A stretch of 64,000 nucleotides of DNA from Gambelia wislizenii (lineage: Eukaryota > Chordata > Lepidosauria > Squamata > Crotaphytidae): NCBI GenBank assembly GCA_030847615.1, contig JAUMIR010000001.1, positions 83,997,501-84,061,500 on the forward strand, written 5' to 3'. Positions within the stretch are counted from its first letter, which is position 1; every line of letters begins with the position of its first letter. Of the stretch, positions 1 to 10,799 are shown in pieces. Under the pieces are notes generated by a model, which was not told the origin of the DNA, searched no databases, and saw nothing but the letters and a program-made list of their open reading frames with translations. The position numbers were made by a program, and so were the translations under genes.

Positions 1-956
1 TTTTTACCATTTAGACAACCTCAGTGTTATAGGTCAGACTTGTTTAGATTGCAGTCCTATACACAGCTGCTTGAAAGACCAGAACCAGCTCTTTGAAGAC
101 TTATCCCTGGGTCATAATTTGCACCTTTTTGTAATCTATTATATGCAACCACACTCCCACAACTGTGTAATTGTGCTTAGAAACCTGTGGCTTTAATACC
201 ACTATCAGTACAAAAGGAGGAGTGGGTTAATATCCAAGTTCATGCTAAAATTAATGGAAGTAAGGTAGAATGTTTAAACTTGGCGCCAAAGAAAAAGTTG
301 GCTGTATTCCCCTTAGTCGTATTAGTAAGCAAAATTAGCAGAGTCCCTGTTTAAAAACACACAGCAAAGCGTAGCAATTCCAGACACAAAGACAATTAAC
401 AGCCATCCAGCCCTATTGCCCCCCCTTTCCACATTGTGTTTAGCTAAAACAAAGAAAGTACCTCACAACAGTCTTAAAATAATATAAAAAGCACTTTACT
501 TATGAACGTCATGTGTATTTCCATAGTACACAGGCAGAAGACTTGAAGATAAGCAGGAATAACAAAAATATACACTGATTGCTACATTTCTAAGATAAAA
601 ATATGCAAAAAGCCCCTCTGAGGCTTGTTGCCTGCAGGAGATCTTAATGACTGGGCATCGTGTCTTCCAGACAAAGGAAACTTAAGGAACATCCTTCTTC
701 CGGAAGACACCTAGTAAACATCTTAGGTTACAACAGGAAATTATCTAAGCTTCTGTCAACCTAACTGTTTCTAACAGTATGCAGTCAACCTGTTTCTAAC
801 AGTAAACAACCCAGCATGTTAGATTGCCACTATATTCGAACAAAAATACAGTAATCAGTCTTAAGGGTGCTGCTAAATTTGTCTTTTCCTTTTTATGCTG
901 TGACAAACTAACATCACTATCTGTTTGAAAAGTCCTTTACGTACTTTGCTGTGGTG
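1..956. other. Intergenic, nothing recognised
   Basis: AT-rich sequence with short frames only; no repeat or exon recognised. Confidence 0.5.
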
Positions 957-1121
957 TTTGTTGTTATATGCCTTCATCTTGACTTAACAACCCTCTTATA
1001 TGGTTTTCTTGGCAAGATTTATTCAAAGCTCAGAGAGTGTGACTGACCCAAGGTCACCCAGTGGGTTTCCATGGCTGAGCAGGCTTCAAACCCACTCTCT
1101 GAATACTAGTCCAGCATTCTG
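957..1121 (-). mobile_element. Sauria-type tRNA SINE, partial
   Basis: Antisense copy: ttgttatatgccttcatcttgac tail, TTCTTGGCAAGATTTATTCA, then GTCACCCAGTGGGTTTCCAT and the promoter-side end ctagtccagcattct. The middle is deleted relative to fuller copies. Confidence 0.75.
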
Positions 1122-3450
1122 AGTAAACTTGGGGTACTTCCAAATGGAGGGCGTTGGCAAGGCATTATTTTTGCTTTCTTAACAGATCCTTTCCTGTTAG
1201 GGAAAATGCAGAAGTGCAAAAACACAAGAGGACTACAAATCAATTATGCCCTCTGGATATTTCTGCTCCCTATAAAAATCCATGGATGATGGCTGGCAAC
1301 AATAAAAAGCCTGATTGAAGCACTCATACATTGGATTCTGCTGTGAAATGAAGAACCCCATAAAATCTTTTTTTTTTAATTTACAGGAACACAACAGGGG
1401 GAATTGAAAATATTATACAGTACTGTACTATAATTTTGGAACTCACTTGCCTATTTTTTCATTTATGCAAATTTTGTCATAGGTGGACTTAGAAAAACAC
1501 AAGTGAACAGGTTTTACTGATCTACTAAGATAGAAACCAAATATGAAATGAACAAACCCTTGCTAAGTTTTTTTGTTGATTTTAATGAGAGGTGTTAAGG
1601 TTTGTGAATTTGGTACTGAAGGTACTGAATTTGAGAGGTGATAGAATGTTTGGCCCATGGAGGATTCCCAGGGTGGTGGGCAGAATTAGCCTGTGAACCC
1701 ATCAGAGTTGCCCACCCCACACTTTAAAGCATTTGTTTAAGCATCTCTCATTGGAATCAATTTGACTTAGTAGTGCTTAACTTTGGATTATGCACATGTT
1801 AAATAAAAACTCTTGCAGGGAGTTTTCTTTTTGCTGTGTTTTCAAGTGTAGATACCGTCATCATTTGAACTAGAAGGGTCATGGACTTGGATCTTAAGAG
1901 AAATGAAGAAGTTCTTGGAGGAAATCTTGGGTGATTTCTCCTATCCAGTAGCTTATTACATTACATTCCACATCGTTTAACAGCTCCCCCTCAGTACAGT
2001 TAAAAGGCTTTCTAGGCTTGAAACATCTGTGCTCTCACCCAGCCTACGGTCTTACTTTCTTTACTGGATTGTTATTCTTGTTTGGTTGACGGCATAATCC
2101 TAGACATGTTTACTCAGAAGTTCAATGAGCCATGGATCCAGGAAGGAATATGTAGGATTGCAAACCTAAGTGAATTTGCTCAAAAATCAATGGGCTTGTG
2201 TATACATGGGGCAAAAACTCAAAATGGAGTCCTGCCCCTCGTGCTCCCACATTTGTGCTGAAGCTCTGCACAATATTTATTCTCCACAAGGACATTGGGT
2301 ATTTTCTTCACTACCTAGCTGTCTCTGCAGGTTTGTCTGCCACCACCACTGCTGCCGCAACTATTTTAAAGCTCAGGAGGCAAGGGTCCCAGCTGAAGGG
2401 AGAGGTTTTTTCCCCTTCCCCTGGTTCAGCAGTGCTGCCTCCGACTCCTCTCCTGCTTGCCCATCACAGGAAGAGGTGCTTGAAGCAAGCAATGAACTAC
2501 TGGAGAGCAGGCAGAAGCAGTGCTGTCAAGCCAAGGGAAGGGAGAAAACCTCTCCTTCGGCCAGGAACTTGCCTCATGAGCTTTCAAATGGTCACTGTAG
2601 TGGTGGTGGAAAAAAATGTGGAGGGAACCCCAAATCCAACATACTCCACATCAAGGTAAAATATCCTGAAATGCCCAGAATCTGGGCCATGTGGCATGAT
2701 CGCCTCAGATTCGGGGGGAATTTGCAGGGGGATTCAGCCTTTTTAATAGTGTACCCAAGCCCAATGTAGCAATTACTTTATTGTATAATTAATTATTAAG
2801 AGAGGTCTTCACCATTTTTACCTGCCTTTGGTCTCTGGGCTTGATAGGTAACAAAACAAAACAAAACAAAACAAAAGATTCCGGTCATGAATGTAAGTTT
2901 TTATACTGTATTTCTCTTGATGAACAGCAGCCAATAGAAATGTGACTTTAGTTATTTCTGTACATTCTGTTCCTTCCAAATCATCAAGATGTTCATTGAT
3001 CATTGTCCTTTCCACTTCATGGTTGAAATACAGATCCATAAAACACAAACTTTCCTGCTCAAATCATTATTTACCCTCAAATAAGCTGCTTCTACATTCA
3101 ATGTATTTACAATTATAATAGCTTGTACTTGAGTTCTGAACAGAAAGTGAGAATGCTTCTAGATGGATGCCTCCCAGCTCTGATTCATAGAATACAAGAT
3201 GCATACTCCTGGATCAGACCAAAAAACTCTCTAGTCCAATATTCTGATCTTCAAGTATACAATAGATGCCCGTGGGAAGCCCATAAGCAGAACACAAGTG
3301 CAATGGCACCCTTCCACTTGTGTTCCCAAGCAACTGGTTTTGAGAGGCATGCTGCTGCTGATTCTTGGGGTACCATATAGCCATTATGACTAGTGGCCAT
3401 TTTCTCCATGTGTTTGCCTAATTCCATGTTAAAGCCTTCTGAGGCCAAAT
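1122..3450. other. Intergenic, no supported gene
   Basis: Holds two overlapping open frames on the + strand (2170-2769 from a GTG, 2198-2659) without recognisable domains. Also the AAAAC repeat at 2850. I see no splice-linked continuation or homology for the frames. Confidence 0.4.
2850..2876. repeat. (AAAAC)n microsatellite
   Basis: Five uninterrupted units of AAAAC. Confidence 0.9.
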
Positions 3451-3655
3451 CCATACGACACAAATAATCCAGTTTGAAACTGGATTATTTGCCATGGCTC
3501 AATCCTACTGAATCCTGGGATTTACAACGTTTTTAGCTTTCTCTGCCAAAATGTGCTGGTGCCTCACCAAACTACAAATCCTAAATTTCCATAGGAAGGA
3601 GCCATGACAAATTATCCATTTTCAAACTGGATTTGTGTAGTGTGGATTTGGCTTG
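3451..3655. mobile_element. Palindromic hAT-like MITE
   Basis: Long imperfect inverted repeat: AAATCCATACGACACAAATA and AATCCAGTTTGAAACTGG at the left, CAAACTGGATTTGTGTAGTG and TGGATTTGG at the right. Confidence 0.6.
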
Positions 3656-4686
3656 ATTTGTTGTCCCTTGCTACAAGTTGTGAATTTCATGGCTTAACTA
3701 ACTGTCAGCTTTGGGAAGACCTAAAGCCTAATGTACTCTGTGAAAACTAATTAAACTTAATTATCTGTGACTAGGAAAATGTGTGCTTTAGTATTACCTG
3801 AAATCTCAGCCATATATGAATAATAGATAACATGGCCTAATTAACTTGCTAGTTTTGAGTAGATACACTGAATCACTTACATAATTGTTGATTTGCCAAA
3901 TTACTATTGATTCAATAGGCTTGTTCTAGTTGGGACTAGCAATTGGATTTAGATCTATAATGAAATGTATACAGCTGGGATGGGAATCATGTAGCTGTCC
4001 AGATGTTGAGCTGCAACTCCCAGTAGCCCTAACCAACATAATATACAACAGTATCCAAAATCCACAAAACAGTGATACCATCTTTGGGCCAACTAAAAAG
4101 CACAAAAGTATCACTGTTTTGTGGATTCTATTGTATTTTGCTTGCATGGCCAACACACCTATCCCTGAATATGCAACATAGGTAATGTTATGGAACGCTG
4201 AGAGGTGCAATGTAACAACATCTGGAGGACTGTGTCATTCCAATCCATGCAGAACAGAACTGAGTTAAACTGTAACTATGAAATTCATTTGTTTACAGTT
4301 TATACCTATACTGATTAAGTATATGCGGCTTACAAAGCAGATACAAGTTTTTCAGACAGATATTGTGAACTAGATTTGAAAACTGTTTTTTACACTTTAA
4401 CGCAGGGGTAGAATTCATGCAACCCTTTTGATGTAGTTAGATTGCAAGTCCCAGCAGCTGTAGCTAGCACAGTTAATGATGAGAAGTGAGAGGAATTGCT
4501 GTCCAGCATAATCTGGAGGGCTGCATGATTCCCACCACTGCTATAAAGAAAAGTAACACAAAACTAACAACAGGAAGAAAAAAACTTCTTCAAGCATGCC
4601 TTAATAACTCAGAAAAAAGAAAGAGTGCCCTCTGCTGATTTCAGTACTGTAATTTTGCCAAAAACGGGGGCAGGAGCATGCTGGGT

Positions 4687-4910
4687 GTCTATGTGCCTTC
4701 AAGTCGCCTGTCCACTTTATGGTGATCCTGTTACTTTCATTGGGTTTTCTAAGACAAGGTATATTCAGAGGTGGTTTGACCAGTTTCTTCCTCTAAAATA
4801 AAGCCTACTCTGCCTGGGATTCATTGGCAGTCTCCCATCCAAGTACTAACCAGAGCTGATCCTGCTTAGCTCAAAGTCAGACAGGATCTGGTGCCTTTAG
4901 GGTATGCTGC
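4687..4910 (-). mobile_element. 5S-rRNA-derived SINE, antisense
   Basis: On the minus strand the head reads GATCCTGTCTGACTTTGAGC, TAAGCAGGATCAGCTCTGGT and TAGTACTTGGATGGGAGACT, clearly the 3' half of 5S rRNA with its internal promoter. The tail ends with the same CTTGAAGGCACATAG type of 3' end as Sauria SINEs. Confidence 0.8.
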
Positions 4911-5197
4911 TTGCTCTCAAAGTATGCCTTTTAAGATTAGTTATTAAAAATAATAGTTTCAGCACTATTCAGACTTATATGGGATTTTTAAATAGGCATA
5001 GGTGATTTTCTCCTATTGCTCCTGGAATTTTTTTGAATAGAGTTTAAATTGGCAGAACAATAGGGTGTGTCCTTCCAAAGAGAGTTTTTAAGACAATCAC
5101 AGAATTGTAATACAGTTTTGCACATTTCATTTACAAATGAGTACATGACAATTTATCTTATTTTAAAATGAAGTTTGTTGTCAGAAATAGTTTAGTA

Positions 5198-5319
5198 GAC
5201 TATATTTCAGAGGAAGGAAAACCACCTCTGAGTATTCCTTGCCTAAGAAAACTATGAAATTAATGGGGTCATCATAAGTCGACAGATTACTTGAAAGCAC
5301 ATACACACATAAACACATA
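5198..5319 (+). mobile_element. 5S-type SINE, tail fragment
   Basis: ACTATATTTCAGAGGAAGGA, TTCCTTGCCTAAGAAAACTA, AAGTCGACAGATTACTTGAA and an ACAC tail: the body and 3' end of the 5S-type SINE without its head. Confidence 0.65.
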
Positions 5320-5402
5320 ATTCAAAGTGAGATTACTGGGAAGAAAAAGGAGAGATATGAACTAGCCTACTATTATAGGAAGTAAAAGATCCCAGTGAAT
5401 TA

Positions 5403-5478
5403 GAAGAAAAGATAAATACATATATAATGTATATCTATTTGTAGGTATATATGTGTATTGACACATATATGTATATGT

Positions 5479-5520
<42 letters not shown>
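5403..5520. repeat. (TA)n/(TATG)n microsatellite
   Basis: Long alternating AT tract with ATGT interruptions, ending in a pure (TA) run at about 5495-5520. Confidence 0.9.
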
Positions 5521-5921
5521 GAAGAGTTAATACAGAGCTATATAGGAGCAAAAGATAAGTACGGAAATAAAGTCAAAAGAAATGGAAGTGTATAGCTGTA
5601 ATCTTCTTACGCCAAAACTGTACAAATTCAAGGAAGTCAACGGAGACGAAGGAAAAGGGTGAATTAAATATTGCAAATATTGCTAGTTATGATTATGTTG
5701 AAATACAATGGTAACATCCAAAGATACATTTTTAATGATGTATTGTATAAAATCAATTTTTATGATGACGATATATAAACTGTAAATTGTAAAAGAAATT
5801 GTAAACAATTGTAAATAATAATGCATTTATAATATGGATGATGTAATAAAACATTATTTTAAAAAATAACAGAAAACAAAGCATTTTCTCCACTGCTTCT
5901 TACTTAAGCCCCCAAAACAAT

Positions 5922-6740
5922 GGGCCCATCTACACAAGGGGGGTGGGGAATCCAAAGTACCTCGTAGTATTGGCATCTTGCAGCAACAGCAACATGTCTA
6001 AACATTTTTTCTGGCCTCGGAAGCCCCCATAAGCCTCCCATTCCTGGTGACGTCTGTGAGTGATTTACTCACATTAGTTCTTCACTGCTGCTGGTGGTTG
6101 TTGTTTTTTAAGTCATCCCAAGGTGTGCTGGTTCAATAGAGCGATTTTCCAATCTTATGACAGCAAAACAGAAAATACAGTTGTTCCTCCACATTCACAG
6201 ATTTGTCATTCACGGATTTAAGTATTCACGGCTTGAAAATGTTCTTTAAAAAATAATAATCCAAAAAGCAAACCTTGGTTTTGCCATCTTATATAAGGGA
6301 TGCCATTTTGCTTTGCCATTTCATATAATGAGACTTAAGTATTCACGGATTTGGGTATTCATGGGGGGGTCCTGGAACCAAACCCCAGCGAATGTGAATG
6401 GACAACTGTATCCTGTTTTATCACTTTAGCAAGCGATCGCTAAAGCAAAAATCCAACATGGTGGCAGTGGGCACTTGCCCTGCTAGCAAGCCCCACCCCT
6501 GCTCTCACCCTGCCAATCAGCATTGTGCTTCCCTTTGAATTTTTCATTGTTTGACAGTCCAAACGAGCAGGAATGAGCCCCCCCTGCGGATTTTGAAAAA
6601 GTTCGGGAAAATTTTACCCTGTTTTTGCCGTTTTGGGTCCCCCTCCTTCTGAATAATGTGGACTGGCATTGGATCCCATTTAGACAGATAGGACTCCCAG
6701 CGAATTCCATGACAAATATTTTCACCATTTAGACAGGCCC
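5922..6740. mobile_element. Probable non-autonomous DNA transposon with nested Tigger-like element
   Basis: Inverted ends GGGCCCATCTACAC (5922) and, on the minus strand, GGGCCTGTCTAAAT (6740), about 10 of 14 matching. A Tigger-like element occupies 6176-6410. Superfamily not assigned. Confidence 0.4.
6176..6410. mobile_element. Tigger-like non-autonomous DNA transposon
   Basis: About 235 bp with inverted ends (TACAGTTGTTCCTCCACATT ... AATGTGAATGGACAACTGTA) and TA at both borders, as for Tc1/mariner-type insertions. It is nested in the larger element at 5922-6740. Confidence 0.8.
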
Positions 6741-7548
6741 AATGTAAGTAGCTACATTGGTCTAAAATGAACCATAAGACAATGTCATTATTTGTTGGAA
6801 ACAACTAAAAAATCAACTCAGTATGACATTTTACTTGCAGATAACAAAGGCTTGGGCTTACTGTTTCTGATTCCAGTAAAAAGTATAAATGCTCGATTGT
6901 GCCCATTTCTGAAGGGCAGCAATATATTGCTTGGACTAATAAACCATATTGAAACAGATAGCTCAGCAGCCACAAGTTCTACTTATATTTCTGGTTTGGT
7001 AATTGGACAATTTGCAAAGCGTGCTGTAATTTTCAGCTCATTATTATCCACATCAATTCTGCATTGATAACAATGTCTGTGAAATTGTGTATGAACTGCC
7101 TTAAAGTTAATATTCAAAATATAAACTGCCATTTGTTACTTTTATCAGTTGACAAGTCAATAAAACCAGGAGTTATGAGACAGATCTATAAATCTGATTG
7201 TATCTTACGAAGTAAACACTGCAAGGTAGTTCCATTGTGCAATACTCACATCCTTAAACAATGCAGTACTGTAATTTGTCAAATGAGACCATTCTTTAGA
7301 CCTTAATAATACAGTGATTCCAATCCTGGATGACTAAGACTGCAGATCTAAATGCAGCAAGTTGGATTTATGGTTGTCCATTTGCTACAGAAAACCTCTG
7401 TTAGTGCCTCTACCCAGTTTCAAAAATCTTCCTCACCCACCCCACCTCGCACTACAGCTCATCTATTTACTGCAGGTCCCCTGGCCCTCAATGTAGTATT
7501 TTCAAGGATCTGAAGGAGTTGCTGTGGGGGGAGCAAAGAAGTCTCCCT
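6741..7548. other. Intergenic, nothing recognised
   Basis: Open frames at 6792-7067 and 7064-7306 are AT-rich and lack family features. Confidence 0.4.
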
Positions 7549-7610
7549 CTTGTTGTTGTGTGCCTTCAAGTCATTTTGACTTATGGCAACCCTAAAATAA
7601 ACCTACCAGA
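7549..7610 (-). mobile_element. Sauria-type SINE tail fragment
   Basis: Begins TTGTTGTTGTGTGCCTTCAA and GTCATTTTGACTTATGGCAA, the BovB-like 3' end of the SINE; the head is missing. Confidence 0.65.
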
Positions 7611-8236
7611 TCTAGATCTAATCCAGTTACCTGAGTAAGTCTCACTCACCCAATGGGGCTTTACTGCATTCCTATGCATACTCACATGTTAGTGTTGATT
7701 GGGAAGCCATTCAACACTAACATGTTCATGAGTATGTATGTACACCTACAGGAAGGAAGGCAGTTCATTAACAGCCATATCTTGAAAACTCTTGAATGCT
7801 TCACTATCACTAACTTCAGTGAATCAGTATTCAGACATAGATGTGTTAGTCTGTTTTAGCATAAAAAGATACAGACGAATCCTGTAGCACCTTTGAGACT
7901 AACTGCGGAAAAATAAATTTCCAGCATAAGCATTTGTGGACTCCAGTCCATTTACATCTGATAAAGTGAGGGGCATCTGAGGAAGTGGACTTGGATCCAT
8001 GAAAACGTATGCTAGAAATTTCTTTTTCTTGGTTTCAAAGGCACTGGATCAGTCAGTCAAAAGTATTCGAAAGCTGTGGAATTAAACCAATCTGTTTTAA
8101 AAGCCACATCAAAAAGTCAGCACATAGAACAAGCTCCCAAACTGTTGTAGATAATCTGACAAAATATTTTTTACTATGCACTAAAACTTAGAAAGATGGC
8201 AAACTGTCTGGTAACTTGTGCTTGGAGTTCCAAGAT

Positions 8237-8269
8237 TTTGTTATTCAACACTTAATGTTGAATAACAAA
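8237..8269. repeat. Perfect 14-bp inverted repeat
   Basis: TTTGTTATTCAACA (8237-8250), five-base loop CTTAA, then TGTTGAATAACAAA (8256-8269). A strong AT-rich hairpin with no T-run after it and no gene nearby. Confidence 0.85.
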
Positions 8270-8395
8270 GTAATGTCTCAAATAGGCCTATAAACTCCAA
8301 GGCTAAAATATAGAAATATAGATGTTTGAATGAAAGTAAATTTAATACATGCAGCTCCATTATTTCCATGTGGAATTTAGTTCCTCTCCATCTAA

Positions 8396-8530
8396 GGGTC
8401 CTTTCAGACTACATAATTGTAGCACTTCTAACAGCTATGGCTTCATCCTGTGGAATCCTGGTTTTTGTAGTTCAGTGAGGCATTACAGAACCCAGTGGCT
8501 GAAAACTGTAAATGCCCACCCCTACACTGC
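8396..8530. mobile_element. Palindromic hAT-like MITE, partial
   Basis: CCTTTCAGACTACATAATTG, GGAATCCTGGTTTTTGTAGT: the left half of the family seen at 3451, 43784 and 50022. Confidence 0.45.
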
Positions 8531-8535
8531 AAATT

Positions 8536-8668
8536 AGGGAGCCACCACGGTGTAGCAGTTTGAATGTTGGACAAGAATACTGGGAGACCAGAGTTTGACT
8601 TCCTGCTCAGCCATGGAAACCCACTGGGTGACCTTGGGCAAGTCACACTCTCTCAGCTTCTCTCAGAG
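8536..8668 (+). mobile_element. Sauria-type SINE head fragment
   Basis: GGGAGCCACCACGGTGTAGC, a tRNA-derived head with AGAGTTTGAC as a degenerate B box, then CAGCCATGGAAACCCACTGG. It joins directly to the left copy of the 151-bp duplication. Confidence 0.7.
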
Positions 8669-8816
8669 ATAATAAGAGGTGGGAGCAAAAATAGTTGAGG
8701 ACACCTCTTCAGAGGCAGCTGCACTTTCAAAACCTGGCATGTTTAAAGGTACACATCATCATAATTCCCCAGCTTGATCTTTTACTGTGTGTTCCACTCT
8801 GTCCATACAGAATGTT
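8666..8816 (+). repeat. 151-bp direct duplication, left copy
   Basis: Starts GAGATAATAAGAGGTGGGAG, ends CATACAGAATGTT. About 95 percent identical by eye to 9449-9599 (8 differences), equal in length and orientation. Confidence 0.88.
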
Positions 8817-9044
8817 GTAACCATTCATTCCACTTTAATTGCCATAGACATGGAACCAACATGCAGAGGTTCTACTTGTACTCTATGCCACCATCAGAGA
8901 CAGCATTGCTCTTATGATGCTCTTCTGAGTAAAACCTGGACATGGAGCTGAATAAATACTTAGATCTTGAAGGTGATATAAACTCTCAGTGTCAGCAGAA
9001 TGAATGATGGAGTGCTGTCTCTTGGGCGACTTGCCTGACATTCA

Positions 9045-9265
9045 TACTAGTGCGTTTTAGAAAAGAGGCTAAAACCCTTTTAATCCCCTAGGCTTTAAAT
9101 TAATAATTTTATATTGTTGTTACTTTTGTTTCATAGCTGATTTTGCTATTTTATTGATAGGGATTTTTTAAACAGCCATTCGTTTACTGTGCTTTTAATT
9201 TAACTGTTTAAATGTTTTATCATAATAAGGCAGTATTTTTAAAAAAATAATAAACTGAATGTGGT
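9045..9265 (+). mobile_element. Possible LINE 3' UTR relic
   Basis: AT-rich stretch (TTTTATTGATAGGGATTTTT, then AATAATAAACTG) resembling L2-type 3' untranslated ends. It lies between the two copies of the 151-bp duplication. Confidence 0.3.
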
Positions 9266-9448
9266 TGGGACTTTCTTGCTAAGACTATATGTTTAGTGGG
9301 GATAGGAACTCATTTCTTATTGACCAAAGTCCTAACTGTGCTTAGTGATGGGAATGAACAGCAGCAAATACAGAGGCTGGTTATCAGTCTGGGAACAGCT
9401 GGATCTCTCTGGTCCATCGGATATCACGGCCTTTGAAAATGTTGAAGG

Positions 9449-9599
9449 GAGATAACAAGAGGTGGGAGCAGAAACAGTTGAGGACACCTCTTCAGAGGCA
9501 GCTGCACTTTCAAAACCTGGCATGTTTAAAGGGACACGTCATCATAATTCCCCAGCTTGATCTTTTACTGTGTGTACCACTCTGTCAGTACAGAATGTT
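9449..9599 (+). repeat. 151-bp direct duplication, right copy
   Basis: Starts GAGATAACAAGAGGTGGGAG, ends AGTACAGAATGTT. 783 bp from the left copy, start to start. Confidence 0.88.
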
Positions 9600-10555
9600 C
9601 TTATCAATGGCTACTCAGTGTAACATTCATATTCTTAAAAACACAACAGATAACATATTCATCTCCTAGAGCTTAGCTTAATTATCATAATCTTTTTGGG
9701 GATCTGTTTAATTACTTTTTAAAGTGCACGGCTTTTCATTTGGAACATTAGTTACTATTTTTACATTTCTTAAGTTTGTTGTCTTCCTTCCTTCTTTTGC
9801 ATCTGGTCTTATCTCTTAATATCCATTCCATTACTGTGTGTTTTCCTGTTCTATACTTGTCTTACACTTTCCTTTTTTACACAGATGTTCTATTGTGACA
9901 TTTTCTTACAAGCACTTACTTCATGAGGTGGTTAAAAATTATTGTTGTGAAGAGCAGGATGTTATCACACATTACTGTTGCCTAATGCTTTTAACAATCA
10001 TCATTCTCCCACTAATGACTTAACGGCTTGCAAGACTCAGAAATATATTTATTCCTACTGTTTGCATTGCAAATACTGAAGGTGCAAGATTGAAAAATGG
10101 ATTTAATTTTTTTCAAAGCTAAGGAACTGTTCAAAGCCCCAAACAAAAATTACCAATTCCTACTTATTGCAAAACTGAACATGTTACAAAAGTGTTATGG
10201 AATAGAATGGCTTTGACAGATACTACTGTATAGTTAGAAGTTCAATGTCAGATATTCAACAAACTGGGAATGAAACAGCAAACTGATCCATATGAATTTC
10301 AGTCAAAGTGTAGATCTAATTTTGGAATAAAGCACATAATAGTCACTTGGTCATTTGTTTTCCTGATCAACTACCCAAACTCAAGTTTAGATCCAAATTT
10401 AGTTAGAATTGTAGTAGAACTATTGAAATCAATGGAACTTAATCAATGAAATGTAATAATTGTTCTGCTTGTATATATTGTTTGGTATCTCTTCAGATCA
10501 TATAAATCTTTCACCTTTTACTAAAGATTTCTGTGGAAAGGAACATTTAATTTTA

Positions 10556-10790
10556 GGGAGCTCCGGTGGCACAGCAGTTAAATGCCAGTACTCCAAGCTA
10601 CAAAGTTATGAGTTTGATCCCAGAGGGCTCCAAGGTTGACTCAGCCTTCCATGCTTCCATAGGTTGGTAAAATTGGTACCCAGCTTGTTGGGGGCAATTA
10701 GCTAAAAGAACTTGTAAACCTCTTAGGGAGTGCTTTGGCACTGATAAAATGGTATATAAACATCAATGCTATTACAATTGCTATTGCTAT
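10556..10790 (+). mobile_element. tRNA-derived SINE of a second family
   Basis: GGGAGCTCCGGTGGCACAGC head with GAGTTTGATCCCAGAGG (B-box like), body CCTTCCATGCTTCCATAGGT ... GGGGGCAATTAGCT, and a tail ending in repeats of GCTATT. The same family occurs antisense at 21717 and 31415. Confidence 0.7.
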
Positions 10791-10799
10791 AAAACACTG

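Noticed and set aside
2170..2769. A 199-codon open frame with an overlapping 153-codon frame on the + strand
   Set aside because: The longer frame opens with GTG, has no recognisable domain, no splice context and sits in intergenic DNA; two overlapping frames of similar length suggest chance.
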